From Aselliscus stoliczkanus (lineage: Eukaryota; Chordata; Mammalia; Chiroptera; Hipposideridae): a stretch of DNA of 64,000 nt. Shown here in pieces: positions 48,700-60,504 of this stretch; within the stretch, counting starts at the first letter, position 1, and each line of letters starts with the position of its first letter. The notes beneath the pieces were generated by a model, which had not been told where the DNA came from, ran no database searches, and saw nothing but the letters and a program-made list of their open reading frames with translations. A program made the position numbers and the translations under genes. The stretch is from the NCBI GenBank assembly GCA_033961575.1, contig CM066727.1:86302501-86366500 (forward strand), written 5' to 3'.

Positions 48700-48870
48700 C
48701 ATAGTGTTTCTACCATTGTGATCTTGGAGATTGTATGAATCTCTTTTTGTCTCAGTTTCCATATCTGTAAAACTGAAATTGGGATAAAATAGTACCTACT
48801 TTGTAGTTTTGCAAGCTAATTTGTGTGAACTAACTTGACAGATGGTGAGATCATTATATTATTACATGTC
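48700..48870 (+). repeat. MIR SINE remnant
   Basis: 'gtctcagtttccatatctgt' followed by 'aaaatagtacctactttg' fits sense MIR. Confidence 0.75.
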
Positions 48871-50994
48871 TTAAATAGTTAATTATGTCAATATAATCAC
48901 TGGATTTGAGGGCTGAAAAGCACTGTAGAGATCATTTTTAAATTTGTCATTTATGAGTAAATTTAAAAATTTAAAGATTTTAAGTGAATTGCCCAGGAAT
49001 AATCAACAATTTATTTGCCAGCCTTGTATTGTAGCTCATATTTTCTGCCATTATGATTCAACTGAGTTGAGGGGTAGCTGAGTGGAAAACATCATACTAT
49101 CTTTTCTTTGTTTCTGTGATTTCTATAGGACTTTGGGCTATGTTTTCCAATGCATTTGAAACCCTCTGTAAAAAACAAAAAATAAAAAAACAAAACAAAA
49201 CAAAAGAACCACAACGTAACTAAATATATTATACTGATAACAGCTCATTTTATATTACAACTATTTTCACAGACATCTGCCCAAATGATAATTTTTAGCA
49301 CTTTGCCATTTTCCTATCTTGTTCATGACAAAAAGGGGAATCTATGTGTTTATAATTATACTCTTATGCTAAAAAGCAAAACAGTTGCCCTTCTATTGTA
49401 GTCTTTTTTTATAATATCAGGGTTTGAAAATTAGTCATATTTGAAATGGCAATTTTTTACATAAAAAATAGAGTATCAGTTTTTGAAGAACATACTTTCA
49501 ACAATAATATTCTATGAAGGAGTTTGCAAATGATTACAACCAATTATGGTTGCTTGCTCTATATGTGATGATATACGAAACGGTATTATTTTTTTATGAA
49601 TAGGATCTTGTATTTTAGTCCTTATGTTCAAAAACATCACAAAGGCATTGGAAAAGTCCCCTGTCTGGGACTGAAAACCTTATGTACTTCATTGTCTCAT
49701 ATTTTCAGATTTTTCATATTAAAGAAATAGCCAAAACCTCAAAACAAAGATTTCCAGTGATTAATGAATTAAAATATAAATATGCATCAGCATGAAATCT
49801 GATACGAATATAAGATAAGCCTAATTTTTAACCTTTTTTATTTTCTGTACTTTAAAATACCACTAAATTATCACTGTCAGAAACCAATGACAGAGTAGGT
49901 CTGTGATGACCCTTTACTTTGAAATAAGCTTTTTCTCTCTTCTGGTCATTTTATCACAGTGGCTCAACTTCTATGATAAAAAATATATGTCAGTTTCTAT
50001 ATTGTGATCATATCTAATACTTTTATAACACTTTTCAGTTTAAAGTTCCTTGGGAATTTTCAGCACTCTTCTGTAGTTTTTTAATAAAATTTCTAGCTGA
50101 GGAAACTGATATCAGTGGCTTTAAATAACCTGCCTTTGAATACTTTTGTAACTGTTTAGGGAATGCAAACCTAAGGTACCAGGTTAATATACATTTTTAT
50201 TGTATTTCTATTTTTGTCTCATTATTTTCAATTAAAATGTGCTTGAGAGAATATTTAGTTAGGCTGGTTGATTTTCTTAACTGTACTTTATAGCAACTAC
50301 TTGAGGTATGAAAACCAAATCAGCCATGCTGGTAAGGCAAGCTCACCATCTAATACAAATTATTTATCATGGAGGACAGTAAATAAATTGACTAAGAAAG
50401 TAATTAGATCTATGGCTCATATTTAGATACATCTGCTATTTGGTAAAATTGATTCAACCAAACATGATATGCCATGAGGGGGTATTTGTCTACTAGCTTT
50501 CTGAAAGTATGTTGGCTTCCTATTTTGCTTTTAAATATGTTAACAGTTTTCTGGTTAATAAGAGGTGTAGTCCATAAAAACTGTTGTTCAGTTCATGTAC
50601 ATCTTCATTTTTGTTCTTTACCTTTAGAGAAATATGTCTAATTATAAAAAGGCAATGACAAATTTTAGTTTTCATTGTTAATGAAAATCTTTGTGAAAAA
50701 ATGAGGGCCCCCTTCTGTGAGCCAATAAATGTGTCTTTACATTGCTCATCTATCTGTGTAAGTAATACTATAAAAATTCTGTAAATTTTCTTCCCACAGT
50801 TGCATTTACTCTCACTGTGATGATGAAAACAGCTGTCCCTTGATAGCAGTTAATTTAACCTCTTAAATTGCAAGAGTCCCTGAGAGACCCAGAATAGGCC
50901 ATCAAGATATTAGGTTTTATATTGAATACATATGAGACCATTGATTATAAATGATTGGCTAACCAATCTTGTTAGACTGTAACAGAAATATGAG

Positions 50995-51095
50995 TTGGGG
51001 TAAACAGGGGAAAGAGACTGAGATTATTGTCCATGTTGCCTCATCTATAAGATGGGAATGATAACAGTAACAACCTTATAGAGTACTAGTGAGGG
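50995..51095 (+). repeat. MIR SINE remnant
   Basis: 'gttgcctcatctataagatgg', then 'gaatgataacagtaacaacc' and 'gtgagggataag' follow the 3' half of sense MIR. Confidence 0.65.
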
Positions 51096-51107
51096 ATAAG
51101 TTATATA

Positions 51108-51310
51108 TACCAGGAGTTCCGAAAAAAAATGTACAAATTTAAAAGATGTTATCTATGCATTGCTTTTGGAAATTGAATTAAATTATGGTACCAATGCGTA
51201 GTATGACATTCGCTTAAAAGATGGCATTAATCAAATGAATGCTAACGTTATTCATTGTATTACAATTTTAATACAGTTTTTTCTTTCTGAAAATGTATAT
51301 ACATTTTCAA
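51108..51310. mobile_element. Mariner-like remnant related to 6150-6370
   Basis: Left end 'aggagttccgaaaaaaaatg', right end 'gaaaatgtatatacattttc'. The shared interior 'gtattacaattttaatacag' ties it to the copy at 6150-6370. Confidence 0.5.
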
Positions 51311-51344
51311 ACCATAGATAGATAGATAGACAGATATAGATCTA

Positions 51345-51376
51345 TCCATCCATCCATCCATCCATCCATCCATATA
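51345..51376. repeat. (ATCC)n microsatellite
   Basis: About seven tetranucleotide units, preceded by a GATA-type run at about 51317-51340. Confidence 0.9.
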
Positions 51377-51507
51377 TCCATCCAACTATCTAAATTAAAA
51401 CTTGTCTCATTCTAGGCACAGCATATTTTAGCTATTAAAATAGCTATCATGCATTCATTTACAAAACATCCATTGAACATTTCTTATATACCAAATACTA
51501 TTTTATG

Positions 51508-51521
51508 ATATATATATATAC

Positions 51522-51555
<34 letters not shown>

Positions 51556-51556
51556 C
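51508..51556. repeat. (TA)n run, near-palindromic
   Basis: Alternating TA interrupted by 'cata' and 'tgta' in mirror positions, so the whole 49-bp block is close to self-complementary and may extrude as a hairpin. Confidence 0.9.
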
Positions 51557-51799
51557 ACTGTAGAAAAACTACTAAGATTCTAGATTTTTTTGTAGATTAA
51601 ATTTTAGCAGTGGATACAGATTATTAAATTAATTTAAGCAAGAGATTATGATAGCTCTGACCATCTCAGTAACAACAGGGGTAATGCAAAGTGGCCAGAT
51701 TTTGGATATGTTGCTAAGGTTGAGCCCGAGAATTTTCTTAAAAAAATGGGAAGAGTCTGAAAAAGAAAGAGAAAGGATAAAGTTGATTTTATATTTAAG

Positions 51800-52420
51800 T
51801 TTTATTCATAATTGCCTAAATTTGGAAGCAACCAAGATAGGTGAAAAACAAAGATGTCCTTCAGTAAGTGAATGGTACATACAGCAATGGAATAGTATTC
51901 AGTACTAAAAAGAAATGAGCTATCAAGCTATGAAAATACATGGAGGAACCTTAAATACATATTGTTAAGTGAAAGAAGCCAAACTGAGAAGACTACATAC
52001 TGGATGATTCTAACTGTATAACATTCTAGAAAAGACAAACTATAGAAACAAAATAAAGATCAGTGTTTGCCAGGTTGGGAATGAGAAGGATGAATAGGTG
52101 GAACATAGAGGATATTTAGGATAGTAAAACTACTCTGTATGCTATATAATGGCAAATACATGTCCCTATAAATGAATCCAAACCCACAGAATGTACAACA
52201 CTGAATGTGAATCCTTAAACCTATGGCCTGTGGGTGATGACGAGGTGTTAATATAATTCCATCAGTTGTAACAAATGTACCATTTTGGTGGGGATGTTGA
52301 TAATAGGGGAGGCTAAGACAGTGTGGCAACAGGGGTTTTATGGGAAATCTCTGTTTCTTCTGTTCAATACTACTATGAACCTAAAACTGCTCTAAAAAAA
52401 ATTAAGTCTATTAAAAAAAG
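51800..52420 (+). mobile_element. Old L1 3' end, sense
   Basis: 'tttggaagcaaccaagatagg', then 'tacagcaatggaatagtattc', then 'agatcagtgtttgccagg', then 'gtgtggcaacaggggttttatg', ending in A-rich sequence. An L1M-type 3' end with decayed ORF2 terminus. Confidence 0.85.
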
Positions 52421-52739
52421 GTAAATAGTAGTATGCTAATTAGGAGAGTAACCAGAATTTTAAATACCTCTAAATTAGTGATGGTTTTACTTTTTTTTTT
52501 TTTTTTTTTAATAATCCATTATCCTTGGCCTTGGCTCAATGCAGCCCAAACTTTGGAAGTGGCATCAGTGTGGACAGAGAGAAAGCTCTAGGAGAGGCCC
52601 TCTAGTTCTAGCTTGAGGAGCATGCAAGGGATTGCTTAATACTTCCAGAGAGTGAGAGAAATCATCTGTTTATTTTCCTTTCTCTGTTTTCTCATGCCTC
52701 AGCTTCCTAGGAATCCCGTGATAAGGTTGGTGATACTTT

Positions 52740-52992
52740 GTAGTACAGAGTATTTTCAGTGCCCTAAAAATCTTTGTCTCTGCTTATTCATCCCTCCTCC
52801 TCCCCGCAACACATTGTTTTTTTCTGTCTCCATAGTTATGTCTTTTCCAGAATGCCGTATTGTTGGAATCATACAATACAGCCTTCTCGAAATGGCTTAT
52901 TTTACTTCATAATATGCGTTTAAGTTTCCTTTATGTCTTTTCATGGTTTGATAGCTAATTTATTTCTAGCACTGAATAATATTCCACTGTCT
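52740..52992 (-). mobile_element. Old L1 3' UTR fragment, antisense
   Basis: 'ggaatcatacaatacagcc' and 'gcactgaataatattccactg' are antisense L1 ORF2-end/3' UTR landmarks. It lies head to head with the sense fragment at 53005. Confidence 0.75.
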
Positions 52993-53004
52993 AGATATAC
53001 CACA

Positions 53005-53430
53005 GCCACTTTGTAAAATAGTTGGCAATTCCTCAAAAGGTTAAACAAAGAGTTATACTCTATGACCAGAAATTCCACTCTTAAGTGTATACTGAAGAGA
53101 AAGCATATGCTCACACAAACATGTGAATATGAATGTTTTTAGCAACTTTATTAAGTCTAAAAATTGGAAACAACCAAAATGCCCATTAACTGATGCATAG
53201 AGAAACAATTAGGGTACATCCATTCAATGGAACACCATTCAGCAATAAAAGGAACAAACTACTAATATATGCAACAACATAGGTGAATCTTCAAAGCATT
53301 ATGTTAAGTAAAAGAAGCTAGTAACAAAAGTATATTTATCAGATGATTCCATTTATAAGAAATTCCAGAACAGGCCAAACTATAGTTACAGAAACAGATC
53401 AGTGTTTCCCAGGGCCAGAGATGGAAGCAT
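53005..53430 (+). mobile_element. Old L1 fragment, ORF2 end and 3' UTR, sense
   Basis: 'gttggcaattcctcaaaagg', then 'aattggaaacaaccaaaatg', then 'gtaaaagaagctagtaac' and 'cagtgtttcccagggcc' is a sense L1M terminal region. No poly-A or TSD was found. Confidence 0.85.
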
Positions 53431-53559
53431 AGTGATTGACTATCAAGAGCACCTAGAACTTTTCTTCCTCTCTGTTCTTTCCTTGGTCACTATTTACAAA
53501 CACATGTTTATTAGGAAATGTATTCAGTAGTATCTAGTTGACAGGTTGGTTGAAGAATG

Positions 53560-53910
53560 GAGTTAGTTTCTTAAGGCTCTTGTAACAAATTGCCATAAAC
53601 TTGGTGGCTTCAAAGGATAGAAATACACATTTTCTCATAATTCTGGAAGCAAGAAGTCTGAAATCAGCTTATCAGTAGGGTGGTACCCCCTAAAGACTGA
53701 GGGAGAACCCGTCCCATGCCCTCTCCTAGCTTCTGGTGGCTGCCAGCAATCAGTGTTCATTATCCTGTGGGTGTGTCACTCCAGTTTCTGCCCCACATCA
53801 CCTCCTCCTCTGTGTCTTCTACCCTGCTCTTGAATTTAGGGTAATCTCCTGTCAAGGTCCTTAACTTAAATTTGCTAAGATCACATTCCAAATAAGATCA
53901 CATCCCAGAT
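53560..53910 (-). repeat. MaLR-type LTR remnant, antisense
   Basis: 'cttgtaacaaattgccataaac' followed by 'ttctggaagcaagaagtctg' and 'cctctgtgtcttctaccc' matches antisense MaLR-like LTR landmarks. Confidence 0.55.
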
Positions 53911-53924
53911 TCTCTGGGGATGTA

Positions 53925-54780
53925 ATAACCTGCTCAGGATGCCATAACAAAGTACTATAGACCAAGTGGTATAAACAACAAAAGTTTGTTTTCTCAGAGT
54001 TCTAGCAACTGGAAGTCCGAGGTCTGGGTACCAACATCGTTGGATTGTGGTGTGAGATTTCTCCCTGGCTGTGCAGACAGCCACCATATCCTGGTGACCT
54101 CACCTGGCATAGAGAATGCCACATGGCATAGAGAATATTCTGGTGTCTCTTCTTTTTTTTTTTTTATTTTTTTTTTTTTTAAAGATTTTATTGGGGATTT
54201 GGTGGAGGGGAACAGCGTTGGGGAATCGGGGAAGGGGAACAGACAAGTTGCTGTCCTCTTGTTCCTCAGTCTAGTTGCAGAGGATGTTGCTTCACTGTTG
54301 GTATCGTCATTGCGCTCTTCCCGGATGAGGCAGATCTGTCGCTGGCCTCTGGATGTCGCTCATCGCGGCTATTGGCAGCTCACGCTTGGCTGCCAGCCGC
54401 TCACGCTGGTTGCGGGCCACTTACTGTAGCCTATGGCAGCCCACTGCAGCAGGAGCTGCAGCCCACACCATTACCGGGGCTCGCACAGCCCAGCTCCAGG
54501 TGGAGCTGTTAGCTGTAGAGGGCAGTGTCACTGGCCCTCATGTGGGATCCGAACCGGGGCCGCTGGCATCCCAAAACCAGCGCTTAACCAATGCGCCACT
54601 CGGCCGGCCCTGGTGTCTCTTCTTATAAGGGCACAAGTTCTATGGGATCAGGACTCTCCACTTTTGACCTCATTTAATCTTAATCACTTTTTAAAGACCT
54701 CATTGCCAATATAGTCATATGGGGCATTAAGGCTTCAAATTTTTGAGGGGGCCACAATTCAGCCCATCACAGTACTGTCC
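53925..54780 (-). repeat. MaLR-type LTR, antisense, interrupted by a SINE
   Basis: The LTR starts with 'gccataacaaagtactatag' and resumes after the SINE with 'ataagggcacaagttctatg', ending 'gccacaattcagcccatcaca'. The two halves join cleanly across the SINE target duplication, so the LTR predates the SINE. Confidence 0.6.
54155..54610 (-). mobile_element. Full-length composite tRNA-headed SINE, 14-bp TSD, nested in LTR
   Basis: Nearly identical over most of its length to the copy at 20281-20704, with extra 'actgcagcaggagctgcagc' near 54451. The tRNA-like head is at 54610 and the poly-A (with an interrupting A in the T run) at 54155-54180. Perfect 14-bp duplications (tggtgtctcttctt) lie at 54141-54154 and 54611-54624. 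High similarity between copies and perfect TSDs indicate recent activity. Confidence 0.92.
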
Positions 54781-56514
54781 TTTCATTCTTCCTCTACTGT
54801 CACAGGCATAGCTCAGACAAGGACCTGTAAGAAGGGAACAGAACACCATCAACTGAACACAGATATGTCTTCCCCTTTCTTTTCTGTGTTGTTTCCTACA
54901 ATTTTCTTTAAACATGACACACTAATCGTTAGTTGCAACTTAGAAAGATGCAATATAGCAGACTTGGAAATAATCTTTTTTGTTTTATTTATTTGTTTAT
55001 TTGTTTTACTCTCTGGGAAAGCTCTTCTCTAATACAACCGTATAGTAGTCACTCATTGCATGTAAATTAATTGGCTTATTCTTTAGAATGGCCATTCCCT
55101 GGTTGTGTGGGGACCCATACAGGAGCTGTAAAGCTGGATGTCTATGAGTTGGTTAAACCGTATGTGAAATGTTTTTACTTTCAGTGGATAAGCAACTTTA
55201 AGAAATCATATTATCTATACATCTCAAGGCATTTTTTCCCCTACAAATACAAATTACCAGTTCCTCCTATAAATACCTGTCCTTCCAATTACCTGAATAT
55301 TTGAAACACATAGGTAAAATGAATAATGTCACAGGCTCTACCATCTTCAAATGAATTCCTTGTTCAGTATGGTTGGTTATCCCTGCTCAGTAACTTGGTT
55401 ACTTATTTATTTTCAAATTAATAGCGGGTTATTTTTCCAAATATTTTCTTTTGCTTATTTTTACCAGTTTTTCATATTTATTTCAGTAAATAATAAATGC
55501 ACACTTATAATATTAGCACTAGAGAGTGTTATCTAACATTTTGTCAATAACACATTAAAAATATGCACAAAGAAAGAATAAAATGCTACAAAAGTCCATT
55601 TTAGGCTTTCATGGACAAGCTCTGAGAGTCTGTGATTTTTTTTGTCTTATGGCACACAAAGAGTTATCATTTTATTGGGTTCAAAGTTTGTGAGGTAATT
55701 CAATTCAGCATTCAGTTAAGAAAACTAGACATTTTTAATAAAATCTTAAATACAATGTGAAAGGCAGATTGAGAATGAAATGATTGTTGAGTATGTTCTC
55801 TGCACAGCTCCTCTGGGCTGTCTGTATGTAGACATTTCCTCACTCCATCTGTTCTCTCTGTCTGAGTGACAGGTCTGCTCATGCCAGCACTCCACTCGCC
55901 AGCAAGAGGGAGAAAATGTTTCCAGGTGCACATGGACACACCTGATCTCTCTTCACCATCCGTTAATGTATTTACTAAAAAGTGAATAGATTAAGAGAGG
56001 AAATAGCTAAGAATGGGGAACTGCTTCAGTTTAATAGATTTGAAGTGAAAGGAGAAATAAATCCTATGTGTCCTGAAATAAGCTGAACTAAATTTTCTTC
56101 CACCAATTGTTTGGTACCCAGGAGCCATCCGACAGAATTATTATAGTAACAGTGATACTGATTATAGACATACTCAAGAATTGACATTTGTCTGTATTGC
56201 TTAACAAATTGTTTTAATCAAGATTTTATAGGAGTTATAACAGATTACCAGCAGCATGCTAATGAAAATGATTATATAATTTCAGCTTACTTCAGAGCCT
56301 ACGGCAAGTCATTTCTTTTAAAAATTTCAATAACCTTATCTTAAAATGTCAGCTGGTAGGATTTGATTTCTCTATATGTTAAATGTCCTAATGAGAGTTT
56401 TTTGCAAGATAATTCAATGCCCTCTGCCTAATTGTGCTATATGAGTTTCAAGTATTAATAAATTATGAAACATTATGGCTATAATACGGTGCAATTTAGT
56501 TAAATGATTTATTT

Positions 56515-56635
56515 TAAACTCTTTGGAAGAGGGACTGTTTTGAACACATCTTTGTATCCCCCCAAAGAACCTAGCACAGTGCCTCACAGAGAGTTGGGCT
56601 GAATAGATATTTGCTAAATGAATAGATTTTACAGT
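56515..56635 (+). repeat. L2 3'-end remnant
   Basis: 'agagggactgttttgaac', then 'tttgtatccccccaaagaacc', then 'gctgaatagatatttgc' and 'aatgaatagat' is the sense L2 3' terminus. Confidence 0.75.
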
Positions 56636-57465
56636 CTCATTCTGTAGCTACAGTTTCTCAGAGAAAAGGGGAGACCTTGTTTTAGAATTGGAATTGAAAG
56701 AATTATCTCACCCAATGAACTAAAGGATAAATACCCACCAACTGTAGCCAGTTCACAACAGGAAATCATTACAGCACTAATCTTTAGGACTTTTGTAAGT
56801 ATGAAAATTCCCCAGTTCTAACTGTGCCCTTCTTTTCCCCAAACTGCCACCTACACATATATAGACTTTGTATAACATCCCATTGTCAACTGTAGGCAGC
56901 AGGCTGTGGTAGTCCTCCCTGGATTGTGTCTTCCATAGTTGGGATGAAGATAGAAATTTCGTCTCTCTCTGGATCTCTTCTCTCCAAAGGTAGGTGTTGG
57001 CAAGGGTGAACTGTAATTCCTTAGTTGCTATTTGAAGATAAGTAATATCTATAGTCCAAGGAAATTTAGTGAGATGTATTCTCTAGCATACCTTTTTCAA
57101 AACTCTCAGTCTGGCTTAAGAGACATGACTTGCTCTTAAAATTATTTCCCTAGGAGCAATTAATCCATATATTAATTCATTCACAAACCTATTGATTTTA
57201 CCCTGCACATGTGATGGACAAGAGATTCTTCTAGCCCTCATGGAAATACTACTTCTTCTGAAGTGATGAGATATCAAAAAATATCCACACAAAACGTGGA
57301 AAGGGCTAAATTTATAATAGAGTAAAAAGCAGGAAAAAATCATCAGATGTCTTCATTTTTTCCCATGATGCAGCAGATGAAATACTCTTGAAAAGAGGAA
57401 GCACTTGTTGAGAGCTTAAGGAGGTAAGAATATTTTTAGTCCTTCTCATATCATAGCAATGTGTA

Positions 57466-57545
57466 CTATATATATATATATATCACATATACATACCCAT
57501 ACACACATACACACACATACATATACATACACATATAGATAATAC
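57466..57545. repeat. (TA)n/(CA)n compound microsatellite
   Basis: An AT run at about 57466-57482 passes into CA/CATA-rich purine-pyrimidine alternation to about 57540. Confidence 0.85.
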
Positions 57546-58829
57546 TGATATTTTTGTTAATGTCTCTGCTTAACATATCACAAAACTTGTGATTGGAAAA
57601 GTGGTTAAGTAAAATAAATGACTGAACTTCTTACATGTTATGTGATTATTTTAAATGGCATACAATTCATTCTATAGTTGGAGAAAATGGCTGAACAGAA
57701 AGTCTGTCGCAGAGAGAAATAAAAAAGGCAGTGTGAGCCTTTTTTTTTTCAGAGAATTATCAGATGCTGACATCTAGTGGCTCTCAAAACCCATAGCTAT
57801 GGAGTAGTCAACATTTCCCAGTTTCCATTCACATGTCCTGCACCTCCAAAAACAAACTCACACCTGTGCACATGTGGACATAAGTTATTTATCTTACGTT
57901 GACAGGACTCTAAAGTGTCCTTTATGTTAAACTTCTGCTGATATTTAGACAGAACAGAAAACTGAATGAAACTAACATTTTGTGATCAGTTTTACTCCAC
58001 ATTCTGCATAGAGCTGAAGAAAGACCTCCACCTCCATTTTTTCTTAATTATATTATTTATTGTCTAGGAGAATATCTATCTAAAATGCCTTCACACTTCC
58101 TGGTTTAGACCTTTCATAATACGAAATAAGCCTCTTGTGAATTAAATTCTTCTGACTTTTTAAAAAAGATTTTTATTAAAAAGTATAGCTAACATACAAC
58201 ATTATATCAGTTTCAGGTGTACACCATAGTTGTTCAACGTTCATATACCTAAAGAAGTGATAACCATAAGTCTAGCAACCATCTGACACCATACCATGCT
58301 ATCACAATATTATTGACTATATTCCCTATGCTGTACATCACATCCCCATGACTTATTTGTTTCATACCTGAAAATTTGACCTTCTTATTCCCCTTCACCT
58401 CCCCCACTTTTTAAATATGTCAATTACAGTTAACATTCAATATTATTTTATGCTAATTTCAGGTGTACAGGACAGTGGTTAGACATTTATATAATTTAAG
58501 AAGTGATCCCCTGACTAGCCTAGTACCCACCTGGCACTATACCTAGTTATTACCACATTATTGACTATATTCCCCATGCTTCCCTTTACATTGCCATGAC
58601 TGTTTTGTAACTATCAATTTGTACCTCTTAATCCCTTCACCTCCTTCACCCTGTCTTCCAACCCCTTCCCATCTATCACTCCAATAAATCTAGTACCCAT
58701 CTGACACCATACATAGTTATTACAATATTATTGACTATATTCCTTGTGCTACCCTACATCCCAACAACAACTCTATAACAACCAATTTGCACTTCTTAAT
58801 CCATTCCCATTTTTTACCCACCCCCTCAA

Positions 58830-59220
58830 CATGCCTCCCATCTGGCAAACATCAAAATGTTCTCTTTGTCTATGAGTATGTTTCTGCATTGCTTGTTTGT
58901 TTATTTTGTTCTTTAGATTCCACATATAAGGGAAATCACATTGTATCTGTTTTTCTCTGTCTGACACCCTACCCAGCACAATACCCTCCAGGTCCAGCCA
59001 TGCCACCACACATGGCAAGAGCCCATTCCCTTCCTGAGCCGAGCAATATTCCTTTGTATATATGTTCTACCTCCTCAGTATCCATTCATCCATTGATGGA
59101 TACCCAGGCTGCCTCCATGTCTTGGCCATTGTAAACAATGCTGCAATGAACATATGGATGCACGTGTCCCCTTGAAGTAGCTTTTTTAATTTCTTCAGAT
59201 AAATACCCAGAAGTGGGATT
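58830..59220 (-). pseudogene. L1 ORF2 C-terminal remnant in half-L1 element 3
   Basis: Antisense landmarks 'attccacatataagggaaatc' and 'aaacaatgctgcaatgaac' identify the ORF2 C-terminal region. It is cut off from the N-terminal endonuclease piece by the shared internal deletion. Confidence 0.8.
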
Positions 59221-59584
59221 ACTGAGTCCTTCTTTGTCTCTTGATATAGTCTTTGTTTTAAAGTTTATTTTGCCTGGTATAAGTATTGCTTCCCCAGCTT
59301 TTTGTTTGTTAGTTTGTTTCCATTGTCATGAAATATCTTTTTCCATCCCTTTGTTTTCAGTCGGTGTGTCTTTCCATCTGAAGTGAGTCTCTTGCAGGCA
59401 ATATATGTAAGGATTTTGTTTTTCTTATCCACTCAGCCACCCTATGTTTTTTATCAGAGCATTTAATCCATTTACATTGAAAATAATTGTTGATAGATAT
59501 GTAGTTATTGCCATTTTATTATTCATGTTTTTTACCTTTTTTTTGTTTTTTGTATTATTATTATTATTTTTTTTTCATTTGAAA

Positions 59585-60504
59585 GAGGTGTCCCTCTAAC
59601 ATTCCTTGTAATACTGGTTTGGTGGTGATGAACTCCTTTAGCTTTTCCTCATCTGGAGAGCTCTTTATCTGTACTTCTACTATTAAATGATAGCCTTTCT
59701 GGGTAGAGTAACCTTTGTGGTAGATCCTTTCTTTTCATCACATTGAATATTTCCTGCCAATCCCTTCTGGCCTGCAAAGCTTCTGTTGAGAAATCCTCTG
59801 ACAGTCATTTTTTTTTTTTTAATTAGTTTCAGGGTCTGACAGTCTTATGGGTGCTCCTTTATAAGTTACTAGTTACCTTTCTCTTGGTCCTTTTAGGATT
59901 CTCTTTGTCTTTAACCTTTGTCATTTTAATTATGCTGTGTATTGGTGTGGGCCTGTTTGGGTTGATCTTGTTTGGGACTCTCTGCACTTCCTGGACAGGT
60001 ATGTCAATTTTATTTACCAGGTTAGGAGAGCTTTCAGTCATTATTTCTTCAAATAGGTTCTTGATCCCTTGCTTTCCATCTTCTTCTGGTACCCTTATGA
60101 AGAGAATGTTGTCATGCTTAATGTTGTTCCAAAGGTCTCTTACACTATCCTCATTTTTTTGGATCCTTTTTTCATTTTGCTGTTCCAATTGGGTGTTTTC
60201 TGCTGCCTTGCCTTCCAAATCGTTAATTGGATTCTCTGCTTCATTTCATCTGCTGGAGATTCCTTCTACTGCATTGTTTATTTCAGTTATTGTATTCACT
60301 TCTGACTTGCTTTTTAATAGTTCCTGTATTTTTTGTTATGCTTACTATGTCTTTGTTGTAGTTCTCAATAAGTTTCTTGAGCATCCTTATAGCCAGTGTT
60401 TTGAACCTAGTCTCTGGCAGGTTTCTTGCCTCCATTTCATTTAGTTCGTTTTCTGGATTTTTCTCCTGTTCGTTCATTTGGGATGTAATTCTTTGTTTCC
60501 TCAT
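59585..60504 (-). pseudogene. Broken L1 ORF1 of half-L1 element 3
   Basis: It starts MRKQRITSQMNEQ at 60504 and stays colinear with the intact ORF1 at 37317-38189. A frameshift near 60283 and a 28-bp insertion at 59807-59834 disrupt it. Residues such as IPVQEVQRVPNKINPNRPTP in the 60218-59859 frame mark the RRM-like region. The + strand frame at 59851-60444 is its shadow. Confidence 0.85.
59807..59834 (-). mobile_element. Ultra-short (28-bp) L1 3'-end insertion with 10-bp TSD
   Basis: A T run followed by aattagtttcaggg, the exact 3' terminus of the young L1 lineage (compare 14888 and 36520). It is flanked by the perfect 10-bp duplication tctgacagtc at 59797-59806 and 59835-59844. It lies inside ORF1 of half-L1 element 3 and must be younger than that element. 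Confidence 0.8.

Larger units (their letters stand above)
47141..58150. other. Intergenic stretch between half-L1 elements 2 and 3
   Basis: Contains an L2 3' end, an old L1 piece, MIRs, an LTR/DNA-type remnant, a mariner-like remnant, (TA)n runs, old L1 3' ends in both orientations, two MaLR-like LTRs and a nested SINE (details in separate entries). I see nothing identifiable in 48880-50990, 54790-56500 and 56650-57460, other than an A-rich patch near 49170-49210. No host gene is recognised. Confidence 0.7.

Noticed and set aside
52740..53430. Twin-priming inversion of one L1
   Set aside because: The antisense and sense pieces cover overlapping terminal regions of L1, which twin priming does not produce. 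Two separate insertions are more likely.
59851..60444. 197-codon open frame on the + strand
   Set aside because: Antisense shadow of the broken ORF1 in half-L1 element 3, with the same low-complexity character as the frame opposite the intact ORF1.
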